DNA of 64,000 nucleotides from Desulfosporosinus sp. OT. Lineage in GTDB: Bacteria; Bacillota; Desulfitobacteriia; Desulfitobacteriales; Desulfitobacteriaceae. A model generated the notes under the pieces. The model did no database searches and was not told the origin of the DNA. It was given only the letters and a program-made list of their open reading frames with translations. The stretch spans positions 62,001 to 126,000 of the forward strand of contig NZ_AGAF01000178.1 in assembly GCF_000224515.1 (NCBI RefSeq), read 5' to 3'. The position numbers and the translations under genes are program-made. Shown here one piece after another: positions 26,721 to 35,389 of the stretch; within the stretch, counting starts at the first letter, position 1; each line of letters opens with the position of its first letter.

Positions 26721-27335
26721 TCAGCGCCTGCTGCGTTTGAGGCGTTTCCATACTACATAGATAACTACCAAAACAATGGCCCCTCCAACGACTATGTCGG
26801 CACGATGAAAGTAAGGTTTGAGTGAATCCCAATTCTCTCCTAATTTTTGACCCACAAAAATTAAGAGCGCACACCAGAAAAACGCGCCAATTGTCGTGTA
26901 GACTGCCATTTTCATTGGATTCATTCGCGCGATACCTGCAGGTAAAGAAATGAAAGTGCGTACGATTGGTAACATTCGACCGACAAAAACGGTTGCTTCA
27001 CCATAGTGTTCAAATAAATGTTCTGTCCAAGCCAGTTCTCGGTTATTGATAAAGAAATAACGTCCATAACGTTTGAGGAACGGCAGACCTCCCCACACAC
27101 CGACATAATAAGCAACAAGTGCTCCAAAAAGGTTCCCCAAAGTAGCAGCGATAGTTGCTTGCCAAAAACCAAATCGTCCTGCAAATACCATGTAACCAGT
27201 AAACGGAAGAATGATTTCACTTGGCAAAGGTATACAAGCACTTTCGATTGCCATGGCAAAGAAAACCCCAGCATAGCCGAAAGATGAAATCATATATTCA
27301 ACGAATTGTCCAAGGTGCGTTAAAATCACTTCCAA
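26721..27335 (-). CDS. DedA family membrane protein (second)
   Basis: This 204-residue DedA protein has the complete signature: IESACIPLPSEIILPFTGYM, TLGNLFGALVAYYVG and HYGEATVFVGRMLPIVRTFIS. It is clearly paralogous to the neighbouring gene, but the two differ in the N-terminal motif (ESACIPLPSE here against GMVGVPVPDE there), so they may handle different lipids. A TTG start with AAAGGAGG upstream is used. Confidence 0.92.
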   Translation of the reverse strand: MEVILTHLGQFVEYMISSFGYAGVFFAMAIESACIPLPSEIILPFTGYMVFAGRFGFWQATIAATLGNLFGALVAYYVGVWGGLPFLKRYGRYFFINNRELAWTEHLFEHYGEATVFVGRMLPIVRTFISLPAGIARMNPMKMAVYTTIGAFFWCALLIFVGQKLGENWDSLKPYFHRADIVVGGAIVLVVIYVVWKRLKRSRR

Positions 27336-27574
27336 TGTAAACCTCCTTTACTAATCTCTGACAACCAATATTCATTCTTAAGTATCGTGGGTATTTTACC
27401 ATAGACCTGTCTCCTTTGCCAATTCGACCTGAATAATTTATGTTGCCATCATTTTCGATTCGATTTTGTAGATTCTACTTACACTCTCTAAAATCCTTCA
27501 AGGTTTGCAAAGCAGACATTATTTCTAACATCTGCTTTGGTTAAGAACTAATTTGTTATTTCTCGGAAAGATTC

Positions 27575-29056
27575 TTACTTTTCTCCCGCTTTGCTCACCT
27601 GATGATGACTGACTAGTCCGTTGGAACAATCATAAACAACTTTTTTTGTATCTACCACTGTTTCAAGACTGACTGATTTCCCCCAGAGGAATTGAACAAG
27701 GGAAAGGGTTTTCTCAAGATAGACAATATCGAGATCAACCCCTTCATGACGGTGTTTAAGATATAGCCCGCCTTTACCCTCATAGTCTCCCTCAAGTACT
27801 ACGATTCGAGGATGCCCTCCATTAACTAGTTGCTGTACCAGATTGTCACGCACTTTTTCCCATTCATTTTCGGTAACTTGCCAGTGGGCCCCAACTTTAC
27901 GGAAATTGAATAAATTCAGTTCCTCCACTAGTTCGCGAGTGAGATGATTACGGATAAACGAAAGGTCGTTTTCGGTTTCGCGCAACTCAAAAATTTCGCT
28001 GAGGGCTTTATTTTTCGCCAGATGTTCCCATATCTTTACACCCAGATAGTACGGATTCATCCCCATACGCGAAGGCTGCACGACTTGACTGTGCATGAGC
28101 GCAAATTCTAGGGATTCGGCATCTGTAAGATCAAGTTCATGCATAATTCTGGCATGCCAGAATGTCGCCCATCCCTCGTTAATAATTTTTGTCTCGATTT
28201 GGGGGTAGAAATAAAACGATTCTTCCCGAACAATGCCAACTATATCTCTTTGCCATTCTTCGAGCCCCGGCGCAAATTTAATAATATAGAGTAAAAGATC
28301 TTCATGCTCTGGTTGGGACTCGCATTTACAATCATCATCTATCAGATCTCCCCATAAATCTTCATAGGGCAAAGATGCTCTTTTTGCCCTAACCTTCTTG
28401 GGAGAGTCTGCCTTACTTGGTTCCTTTGTAGTACAATTTCCTCCACAGGAACCACAAGAATGATTCCCAGAACAGGCATCACCTGGGCACTTATGCCCTT
28501 CATCTTTGAGTGGGCGATTGACCTGAGGTAAATTTTCCATTTTGCCTTTAGTACCAATATGAGATCGATAATCCACATGTTCCTGAATAGCAAGGACTGC
28601 ATCCAAGGTTCGCTCAACTTTTTCTCGCCCATACAATAATTCGTATTCTCGAATTTTCTCGGCATGAGCACCCATACGCTCAACCATGTCCTTCGGCGTA
28701 CGTGAAAAATAATAATTATTCTTAAAGAAGTCAACATGGGCATAAACATGCCCAATTACCAGTTTGTTTTGAACCAGTCGATTGCCTTCCAACAAAAAAG
28801 CATAAGCCGGATTAGTATTAATAACTAGTTCATAAATCCGGCTCAAATTCAAATCATATTGAGTCTTCATCCGATAAAAAGCTTTTCCGAAGCTCCAATG
28901 TGTGAAACGCACCGGCATCCCATAGGCTCCAAACGTATATAAGGCTTCCGCCGGAACGATTTCAAAATTTACCGGATAGAAATCAAGTCCCATGCCACGG
29001 GCCACTTGAGCGATATCCTGAGCTATGGAGTTTAAGGCTCGCTTCTCATTGTCCAT
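27575..29056 (-). CDS. spoVR: SpoVR family protein with a cysteine-rich insertion
   Basis: SpoVR proteins (E. coli YcgB, B. subtilis SpoVR) are large soluble proteins of unknown biochemistry; in Bacillus SpoVR affects cortex formation. At 493 residues it is of normal size, with FEIVPAEALYTFGAYGMPVR at the N-terminus, INEGWATFWHARIMHEL in the middle and DLSFIRNHLTRELVEEL later. Unusually, residues 186-215 hold a cysteine/histidine-rich stretch (CPGDACSGNHSCGSCGGNC) with a basic tail, probably a metal- or cluster-binding insert. It is the last gene of prkA-yhbH-spoVR. Confidence 0.92.
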   Translation of the reverse strand: MDNEKRALNSIAQDIAQVARGMGLDFYPVNFEIVPAEALYTFGAYGMPVRFTHWSFGKAFYRMKTQYDLNLSRIYELVINTNPAYAFLLEGNRLVQNKLVIGHVYAHVDFFKNNYYFSRTPKDMVERMGAHAEKIREYELLYGREKVERTLDAVLAIQEHVDYRSHIGTKGKMENLPQVNRPLKDEGHKCPGDACSGNHSCGSCGGNCTTKEPSKADSPKKVRAKRASLPYEDLWGDLIDDDCKCESQPEHEDLLLYIIKFAPGLEEWQRDIVGIVREESFYFYPQIETKIINEGWATFWHARIMHELDLTDAESLEFALMHSQVVQPSRMGMNPYYLGVKIWEHLAKNKALSEIFELRETENDLSFIRNHLTRELVEELNLFNFRKVGAHWQVTENEWEKVRDNLVQQLVNGGHPRIVVLEGDYEGKGGLYLKHRHEGVDLDIVYLEKTLSLVQFLWGKSVSLETVVDTKKVVYDCSNGLVSHHQVSKAGEK

Positions 29057-29128
29057 GACTTCCCCCCTACCTTTTGCGCGTTCATCATTTCTTGGGTTAG
29101 AGCAATAGCTACACTCTTGGGCTAAATT

Positions 29129-30265
29129 TTAGGAAAAAACCGTCTTGAGAGCGGCATACACCTCATTGCGGTCTCTGATCGTCACCAAGCGTAGTTTTGG
29201 GTCCGTAATGCGTTTTAATGTTGACATTAGGGTACTCGAATAATGCGTTCTTAAGATCTCTCCGTAGCCTACAACCCGACTTACTTCGACCAAACGTTGC
29301 ATTAAGGACAGCGCTCTGGAATTATCCGAACCAATATTATCGCCATCTGTAAAATGAACGGGATAAATATTATAATGAGCCGGAGGATATTTGGTTTCAA
29401 TTAAATCTAAGGCATATTGATACACTGAGGAACAGCGGGTTCCGCCACTTTCCCCGCGCGTAAAAAATTCAGCCTCGGTTACTTCTTTGGCCTCGGTATG
29501 ATGCGCTAGAAAACGTATCTCCACATTTTCATACTTTAAACGTAGGAAACGCACCATCCAAAAGAAAAATGTCCGAGCGATATATTTTTCAAATTGCCCC
29601 ATTGAGCCAGAGGTATCCATCATCGCCAGAATTACAGCATTCGTCTCAAAATTTGGCCGAGTCTCCCAAGTCTTAAAGCGCAGGTCTTCAGGGGAAATTT
29701 TTAATCTGGCATCTTTCTCCTGTTTTTGAGAAAAGGCCTGCCTCTTGATACTTTCCAGCAGCGTGCGCTTCTTATCAACATTCGCCATTAGCCCTTTTTT
29801 TCGAACATCGTTGAATTCCGGACGATCATGAGCAATAAGAGGTCTTTTTTTATCGTCCAGATTGGGTAACTTTAGTTCTTCGAACAGAATATTTGCTAAG
29901 TCCTCATAAGTGACTTCTGCTTCATAGATATCTTGACCTGGTTCTTCACCAGCTCCACTCCCAGCAGCGCCTTTGCCCTTGGCCTGATCACGCCCCAAAA
30001 TTTCACCCGGAACCATCTTTTTAGTCCCCTGTCCGGTATGATTCTTTTTATTAAAATCATACCGGAAACGAAATTCTTCCAGAGAACGCATGGGAATTTT
30101 AGTGCTCTTTTTGCCATCCGTTAGGATGATACTTTCATCAACAATCAAATCACCGAGTTGTTGCTTAATGACTTCCTCAACTTTTTCCTTGTGCCTTGTT
30201 TGGTCTAGATACCCTTTGCGATGCAAACTCCAGTCATCACGACTCACAATGATGTCATCTGCCAC
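29129..30265 (-). CDS. yhbH: Sporulation protein YhbH (DUF444)
   Basis: This 378-residue DUF444 protein (E. coli YeaH, B. subtilis YhbH) has a von Willebrand A-like MIDAS in VILAMMDTSGSMGQFEK and a C-terminal YPVHFTDGDNIGSDN. It accompanies the PrkA/YeaG kinase in nearly every genome that has it and is presumably the kinase's partner or substrate. GTG 30265 follows GGAAGGGGG. It is 19 bp downstream of prkA. Confidence 0.93.
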   Translation of the reverse strand: MADDIIVSRDDWSLHRKGYLDQTRHKEKVEEVIKQQLGDLIVDESIILTDGKKSTKIPMRSLEEFRFRYDFNKKNHTGQGTKKMVPGEILGRDQAKGKGAAGSGAGEEPGQDIYEAEVTYEDLANILFEELKLPNLDDKKRPLIAHDRPEFNDVRKKGLMANVDKKRTLLESIKRQAFSQKQEKDARLKISPEDLRFKTWETRPNFETNAVILAMMDTSGSMGQFEKYIARTFFFWMVRFLRLKYENVEIRFLAHHTEAKEVTEAEFFTRGESGGTRCSSVYQYALDLIETKYPPAHYNIYPVHFTDGDNIGSDNSRALSLMQRLVEVSRVVGYGEILRTHYSSTLMSTLKRITDPKLRLVTIRDRNEVYAALKTVFS

Positions 30266-30283
30266 GTTTATCCCCCTTCCTCT

Positions 30284-32185
30284 CTATCGGTTAAGGAGGG
30301 CCCCTACATACTTCACAATCTCATTGGCACAGATTGGGCAGTATCCATGCTCATTAACGAGACGATCCATAACATTATTGATTTTTAACAATTGCTCTTG
30401 ATCTGGATGTTCAACAGAGGTAGTGATCTTTACTATATCCTTCAAATCAGCAAACAATTTTTTTTCAATGGCTTCCTTCAACCGTTCATGGGACGTATAA
30501 CTAAATACTTTCCCTTTGCGGGCATACATCGAAATCCGAATGAGAATTTCCTCACGGAAGGTTTTCTTAGCATTTTCTGAAACCCCGATTTGTTCTTCAA
30601 TACTGCGCATTAGTTGCTCATCGGGAGCTAATTCTTCACTGGTAATTGGGTCAAACAGCTTGGTAGAATTGCAAAATGCCTCAACATTATCCAGATAATT
30701 GTTCAATAACGACTTTGCAGATTCTTCATACGCGTAGACAAATGCCTTCTGGACCTCTTTCTTGGCCATTTCGTCATACTCACGCCGAGCAACCGCAATT
30801 AGATTGAGAAGATTCTCCTTTTCCTCTTTCATGATCGAGGTATGCTGAGCTAGCCCATCTTTAATAGCCCTCAAAATATCTAATGCGTTAATACACGCAT
30901 GCTGATCTCGAATCAAAGCTGTTGAAATTCGATTGATCACATAACGTGGATCCACGCCATCCATTCCTTCGCCTTGCTCGTCTCCCTCCATCATTAACTC
31001 TTTGATATCCTTTTGATTAAATCCTTCCACATCCTCGCCGTCATAGATCCGCATCTTTTTAACAAGATCCATCCCTTGTTTCTTTGATGGCTTTAAGCGA
31101 GATAGGACACTGAAAACAGATGTGGCCCAGAGACTGTGAGGAGCAAGGTGCACATTTTGGATGTCACTTTGGCTAATCAATTTTTCATAGATTTTTACTT
31201 CATCACTTACTTTGAGATTATAAGGAATGTGCATAACAATAATTCTGGACTGTAGGGCTTCGTTTTTCTTATTTGCTATAAACGCCCGATATTCATTTTC
31301 ATTGGTATGAGCAATTACTAGCTCATCCGCAGAAATAAGCGCAAATCTCCCAGCTTTGAAATTTCCCTCCTGGGAGAGGCTTAGAAGATTCCAAAGGAAC
31401 TTTTCGTCGGACTTCAGCATTTCTTGGAATTCCATGAGGCCTCGGTTGGCCTTGTTGAGTTCTCCGTCAAAACGATAAGCACGCGGATCAGACTCTGATC
31501 CGTATTCAGTAATCGTCGAAAAATCAATACTACCGGTTAAATCGGCGATATCTTGTGACTTAGGGTCCGAGGGGGTAAACGTGCCAACTCCTACTCTTTG
31601 CTCTTCTGAGAAAAGAATTCGTTTCACAGGAAAACTCTCAACTTCACCGCCAAATTCCTCTTCCAAACGCAAACGGCAAACTGGGCAGAGGTTTCCCTCG
31701 ATCCTGATACCATACTTCTGTTCAAACTCTTGACGTAAGGACAGTGGCAACAGATGCAGGGGATCCTCATGCATCGGGCACCCATCAATAGCGTAAACTG
31801 CTCCTTCCTCAGTTCTAGTGAATTCTTCAAGTCCACGTTTCAAAAGACTAACAATTGTCGATTTACCACCACTTACTGGCCCCATTAACAATAAAATACG
31901 TTTGCGGACATCTAACCGTTTTGCAGCACTATGAAAATACTCTTCGATAAGACGCTCTAACGTCTTATCTAGCCCAAATAGCTCCTTGTCAAAAAAATTG
32001 TATTTCTTCTGATCTCCGTTTGTTTCAACTCCAGCCGCTTTGATCATCGCATAGATTCGAGCATGCGCATGCAATGCCAAGTTAGGGTTTTTAGTAACCA
32101 TTGACAAGTAATCACCAAACGTACCGCTCCATGCCAGAGCGGCCTCATTTTCGCGATATTCACGCAACCACTTTATGACTTCCAT
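30284..32185 (-). CDS. prkA: PrkA family serine protein kinase
   Basis: PrkA (YeaG in E. coli) is an AAA+-like protein reported to phosphorylate proteins and to affect sporulation or stress responses. From ATG 32185 the product is 633 residues. It has Walker A in LLMGPVSGGKSTIVSLL and the conserved CPMHEDPLHLLP block followed by CPVCRLRLEEEFGG, a cysteine pair that looks like a zinc site. A CPICANEIVKYVGALLNR tail follows. GGGAGGG lies just before this ATG; the longer frame has no ribosome site. Upstream of it is the gene encoding a 70-residue protein with its own terminator. Confidence 0.94.
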   Translation of the reverse strand: MEVIKWLREYRENEAALAWSGTFGDYLSMVTKNPNLALHAHARIYAMIKAAGVETNGDQKKYNFFDKELFGLDKTLERLIEEYFHSAAKRLDVRKRILLLMGPVSGGKSTIVSLLKRGLEEFTRTEEGAVYAIDGCPMHEDPLHLLPLSLRQEFEQKYGIRIEGNLCPVCRLRLEEEFGGEVESFPVKRILFSEEQRVGVGTFTPSDPKSQDIADLTGSIDFSTITEYGSESDPRAYRFDGELNKANRGLMEFQEMLKSDEKFLWNLLSLSQEGNFKAGRFALISADELVIAHTNENEYRAFIANKKNEALQSRIIVMHIPYNLKVSDEVKIYEKLISQSDIQNVHLAPHSLWATSVFSVLSRLKPSKKQGMDLVKKMRIYDGEDVEGFNQKDIKELMMEGDEQGEGMDGVDPRYVINRISTALIRDQHACINALDILRAIKDGLAQHTSIMKEEKENLLNLIAVARREYDEMAKKEVQKAFVYAYEESAKSLLNNYLDNVEAFCNSTKLFDPITSEELAPDEQLMRSIEEQIGVSENAKKTFREEILIRISMYARKGKVFSYTSHERLKEAIEKKLFADLKDIVKITTSVEHPDQEQLLKINNVMDRLVNEHGYCPICANEIVKYVGALLNR

Positions 32186-32284
32186 GGTAGCCCTCCCTTC
32201 TCTAACCTCAAGCAAGACCTGTCGGGTCATATTTAAGTATATGCCTACTCTTGGAAGATAAGGCATATACTTATGGATGAAAAT

Positions 32285-32320
32285 GAAAAGAACACCTCAA
32301 TAAATTGAGATGTTCTTTTC
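32285..32320 (-). terminator. Terminator after the 70-residue protein gene
   Basis: A 16-bp stem with one mismatch (32285-32300 with 32305-32320) has a 4-nt loop. ATTTTCAT follows on the minus strand. Confidence 0.75.
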
Positions 32321-32334
32321 TTTGAACAAAACAA

Positions 32335-32547
32335 TTATTCAATTTTTTTCAAATCCCAGGGGTCGTAGGCAAATTCCCCACGCATAATATCTAAACGAGC
32401 TACAATATAGTCTCCTTTCTCATCACGATCGAGGCGAACAACAGTACCCAAGCAACGGTTACATGTGATAACACGATCTCCTATTTTAAACTGTTGTTGG
32501 CGACGATGGAAAGAGCGCGGTTCGGGTTCACGCATTATGATTGCCAA
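32335..32547 (-). CDS. Small SH3-like basic protein of unknown function
   Basis: This 70-residue protein has a KIGDRVITCNRCLGTVVRLD segment with a CXXC pair and GDYIVARLD, followed by EFAYDPWDLKKIE. The pattern suggests a small beta-barrel (CarD/KOW-like) with a possible zinc site, but I do not recognise a family. The start is TTG 32547, 9 bp after AAAGGAGGG. It lies between glnA and prkA with its own terminator. Confidence 0.6.
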   Translation of the reverse strand: MAIIMREPEPRSFHRRQQQFKIGDRVITCNRCLGTVVRLDRDEKGDYIVARLDIMRGEFAYDPWDLKKIE

Positions 32548-32726
32548 TCTGTGATACCCTCCTTTTATCTATTTCGCTATTAACCATTTTTATATTAGCA
32601 TAACTGGCTCCAGAAATCTAGATAAAATTAGAATATTCATAATATTATATTTTTATAGACCTTTTCATATTTTCATATTTTGAAAGGCCTAGCATTCGCT
32701 AGGCCCTTAATAACTAATAACTTAAC

Positions 32727-34055
32727 TTAATACATGTGTAAATACTGGTCAAGTTCCCACTGAGTGACTGTGACTTGAAAACTCTCCCATTCCTCGGTCT
32801 TCGCCTCGATAAAGCGATTATAGATATGATTACCAAGTGCTTCACGGATGGCAGGAGCCTTACTTAGTTCATCTAATGCTTCTTTTAAACTTCCCGGTAG
32901 GGAAACGATCCCCAGGTTTTCGCGTTCTTCTCGGGTCATAGAGTAAATATTTAGATCGACTGCAGGTGGTGGCGTTAGTTTGTTCTTAATACCTTCCAGC
33001 CCCGCCTTAAGTTGGACTGCAAGGGCTAAGTAGGGATTACAAGAAGGATCTGGACTCCGAAGTTCAATGCGGGTGGAAGAACCTCTTTTAGCAGGTATAC
33101 GAATCAAGGGACTTCTATTTCGTCCGGACCATGCTACATAACATGGTGCTTCATAACCCGGCACAAGTCTTTTATATGAATTGACCGTTGGGTTCGTGAT
33201 GGCTGTTAGAGAATGAGCATATTTCATAAGTCCAGCTATATAATTGTAAGCGATTTCGGAAAGCTCCATCGGATCATTGGGATCATAGAAGGCGTTTTTG
33301 CCATTCTGAAAAAGTGATTGATTACTGTGCATTCCTGATCCATTAATCCCAAAAATAGGTTTAGGCATGAATGTAGCATGTAAACCGTGATGCTGAGCAA
33401 TCGTACGTACAACGAAACGAAACGTAGCCATTTTATCTGCAATATCCAGAGCATCTGAATATTTAAAATCAATCTCATGTTGTCCGGGCGCCACTTCGTG
33501 ATGAGAAGCTTCAATCTCATAGCCCATTTGTTCTAACGTTAAAACCATATCACGACGTGCATTCTCGCCAAGATCAATCGGTGTTAGATCAAAATAACCA
33601 GCTTTATCGTGTGTAGTTGTCGTTGGTCGTCCTTCAGCATCCGTATGGAAGAGGAAGAATTCCAATTCCGGTCCGACATTCATAGCATACCCCATTTCAG
33701 AGGCTTCTTTTAAGACTCTTTTCAAGGCATTGCGTGGGCATCCCACAAAAGGGGTTCCATCGGGGTTATAAACATCACAAATGAGCCGAGCGACTCCTCC
33801 CTCTTTGGGGCGCCAAGGAAAAACAACGAAGGTATTAGGATCTGGTCTCAAATACATATCGGATTCTTCAATGCGGGCAAATCCTTCAATTGACGAACCG
33901 TCAAACATCATCTCCCCATCTAGGGCCTTTTCCAGCTGCTCAATTGTAATGGCCACATTCTTAAGAATTCCAAAGATATCTGTAAACTGCAACCGAATGA
34001 ACTTAACCCCCTTGTCATGTGCTTCCCGCAAGACGTCTTCTTTGGTCATCATCAT
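32727..34055 (-). CDS. glnA: Glutamine synthetase, type I
   Basis: GlnA makes glutamine from glutamate, ammonia and ATP. The 442-residue product has [17 protein letters not shown] near the N-terminus, GPELEFFLF and [17 protein letters not shown] in the active site, and [13 protein letters not shown]. The length fits GSI-alpha (B. subtilis type), and I see no NLYDLP-type adenylylation motif: the tail has [10 protein letters not shown]. Control therefore probably rests on feedback and transcription, and the leader is unusual (see the attenuator entry). GGAAGGGAGAG precedes the ATG. Confidence 0.96.
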   Translation of the reverse strand: MMMTKEDVLREAHDKGVKFIRLQFTDIFGILKNVAITIEQLEKALDGEMMFDGSSIEGFARIEESDMYLRPDPNTFVVFPWRPKEGGVARLICDVYNPDGTPFVGCPRNALKRVLKEASEMGYAMNVGPELEFFLFHTDAEGRPTTTTHDKAGYFDLTPIDLGENARRDMVLTLEQMGYEIEASHHEVAPGQHEIDFKYSDALDIADKMATFRFVVRTIAQHHGLHATFMPKPIFGINGSGMHSNQSLFQNGKNAFYDPNDPMELSEIAYNYIAGLMKYAHSLTAITNPTVNSYKRLVPGYEAPCYVAWSGRNRSPLIRIPAKRGSSTRIELRSPDPSCNPYLALAVQLKAGLEGIKNKLTPPPAVDLNIYSMTREERENLGIVSLPGSLKEALDELSKAPAIREALGNHIYNRFIEAKTEEWESFQVTVTQWELDQYLHMY

Positions 34056-34082
34056 AATATTAATCTCTCCCTTCCACTCTTA

Positions 34083-34142
34083 AAAAATGAAAAACGTCCA
34101 TGCGTCAACCCTGAATGGCTCAGCATGGACAATACTTTGTCC
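34083..34142 (-). promoter_or_regulatory. glnA leader with two mutually exclusive hairpins (attenuator)
   Basis: On the minus strand, an 8-bp stem (34130-34123 with 34103-34096) is followed by GTTTTTCATTTTTT, a terminator about 30 nt before the glnA start. An upstream hairpin, GGACA-AAGTAT-TGTCC (34142-34138 with 34131-34127), has a 6-nt loop and uses four bases of the terminator's left arm, so both cannot form at once. Such two-hairpin leaders resemble the ANTAR antiterminator class, which controls glnA in some clostridia. However, the loop lacks the expected G at position 4, and no matching first hairpin is obvious. Confidence 0.6.
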
Positions 34143-34158
34143 TAAACCTTATAAGGAT

Positions 34159-34187
34159 AGTATATCCATTGTTATTTCAATTTACAA
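34159..34187 (-). promoter_or_regulatory. Sigma-A type promoter of glnA
   Basis: On the minus strand, TTGTAA (34187-34182) and TATACT (34164-34159) are separated by exactly 17 bp. The start of transcription would be near 34152, so the leader of about 97 nt includes the attenuator hairpins. Confidence 0.65.
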
Positions 34188-34202
34188 TGGTTTGGCTTGA
34201 GT

Positions 34203-34736
34203 TTAATACTCAATCCCCTGGCGCGCCATAATCCCTTGCTCAAAAGGATGTTTTTTTAGGACCATCTCCGTTACAAGATCTGCTCTTTCGATTATTGGCT
34301 GCGAAGCATTTCGGCCAGTTAAAACCACTTCAACATGAACTGGCTTCTTACTCAGTAAATCTAGAACCTCGCTTTCAGGTATTAGATCAAACCAAAGCGC
34401 ATTAATGACTTCATCAAGAATTACAATATCCCATTGTCCCGAAAGAATGATGTCCTGTGCCCTTAAAAAGCCCTTACGAGCTTCGAGGATGTGTTCTTCC
34501 TGATGTTCTCCCTTATGAACCCAACCTTGTCCTCCAAAGTGTTCATGTTGACAGTCTGGCGACAAACGTTTCAAGCCTTCTAACTCTCCGCAGTCGTCTC
34601 TCCCTTTCATAAATTGAATAATATAAACCCGAAAACCATGACCAACCGCACGGATTGCCAAACCAAAGGCAGCAGTTGTTTTTCCCTTACCATTGCCAGT
34701 ATAAACTTGTACTAATCCTTGTGTAAGATTTGACAT
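34203..34736 (-). CDS. cobO: Cob(I)yrinic acid a,c-diamide adenosyltransferase (CobO/BtuR)
   Basis: The enzyme attaches the 5'-deoxyadenosyl group of ATP to reduced corrinoids. The 177-residue product has the P-loop VYTGNGKGKTTAAFGLAIRA, ILDEVINAL and VVLTGRNASQPIIERADLVTEM, typical of the CobA/CobO/BtuR type. The start overlaps the stop of the upstream gene as TAATG, so the two genes are translationally coupled. No other cobalamin genes are near. Confidence 0.93.
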   Translation of the reverse strand: MSNLTQGLVQVYTGNGKGKTTAAFGLAIRAVGHGFRVYIIQFMKGRDDCGELEGLKRLSPDCQHEHFGGQGWVHKGEHQEEHILEARKGFLRAQDIILSGQWDIVILDEVINALWFDLIPESEVLDLLSKKPVHVEVVLTGRNASQPIIERADLVTEMVLKKHPFEQGIMARQGIEY

Positions 34737-35266
34737 TATAGCACACCCCGTATCCATTTTTCAAGTTGTGGATGTATATAAACGACCTTTGGTGACGTTA
34801 GTATTTCAGGAAACCTTTCAAGAGTTTGCCGATTGAAGGCAATAGAAAAAAACAATTTGATTGCCGACTTCTCATCAGTCGCTCTTAATTCCACCTTATC
34901 TGGATAGAAGTAATAGGAATAATTCCCATCTCGCCAGGAAATTTCTACATCTCCAAGTTTGACACGGATCATTCCAAATTCCTCGACTTTGACAGATTTT
35001 ACGCCTGTAAATGGTTGTCTTAAGTACTCCGCTTCCAGCGCAACCTGTCCAACTTTAAATTGAGATTCTAGTAGTTGTTCAACAATGAGTCGAGCTGGAA
35101 TAGAAATATCTTCAAAAACCCGACGCTCACTCATTAACTCATCAAAGAGTCGCTCAAATTTTCGGACATGGATCGAACGAACTTTTTGAGCCTTCTTTAA
35201 GGCTGTTTCAAAGGTGTGATACACGTCTTCCAAGCATTCGAGGAGTATCGCATCTTCCTCTCGCAT
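34736..35266 (-). CDS. Protein of unknown function coupled to cobO
   Basis: The 176-residue product has an N-terminal helical half (residues 1-85, two long charged helices) and a C-terminal half rich in beta strands (VEEFGMIRVKLGDVEISWRD, then YYFYPDKVELRATD). There is no signal or membrane segment. I do not recognise a family. Its tight TAATG coupling to cobO suggests joint regulation, though function is unknown. GAGGGGG precedes the ATG. Confidence 0.6.
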   Translation of the reverse strand: MREEDAILLECLEDVYHTFETALKKAQKVRSIHVRKFERLFDELMSERRVFEDISIPARLIVEQLLESQFKVGQVALEAEYLRQPFTGVKSVKVEEFGMIRVKLGDVEISWRDGNYSYYFYPDKVELRATDEKSAIKLFFSIAFNRQTLERFPEILTSPKVVYIHPQLEKWIRGVL

Positions 35267-35389
35267 ATTGATTCCCCCTCATCCCCGTCCCTCCTTTTGA
35301 TCGGAGGAGAGTTTCTATAATGCTATTTTATCTGAACCTCATTGATTTATAAAGCCTACTTTTCAAAATATTTAGGAAAACGACTTAAA

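Noticed and set aside
34056..34152. Glutamine riboswitch (glnA RNA motif) in the glnA leader
   Set aside because: The conserved CGUUCA...GGACGGAAGUAGG and GAAGGAACGC parts were not found.
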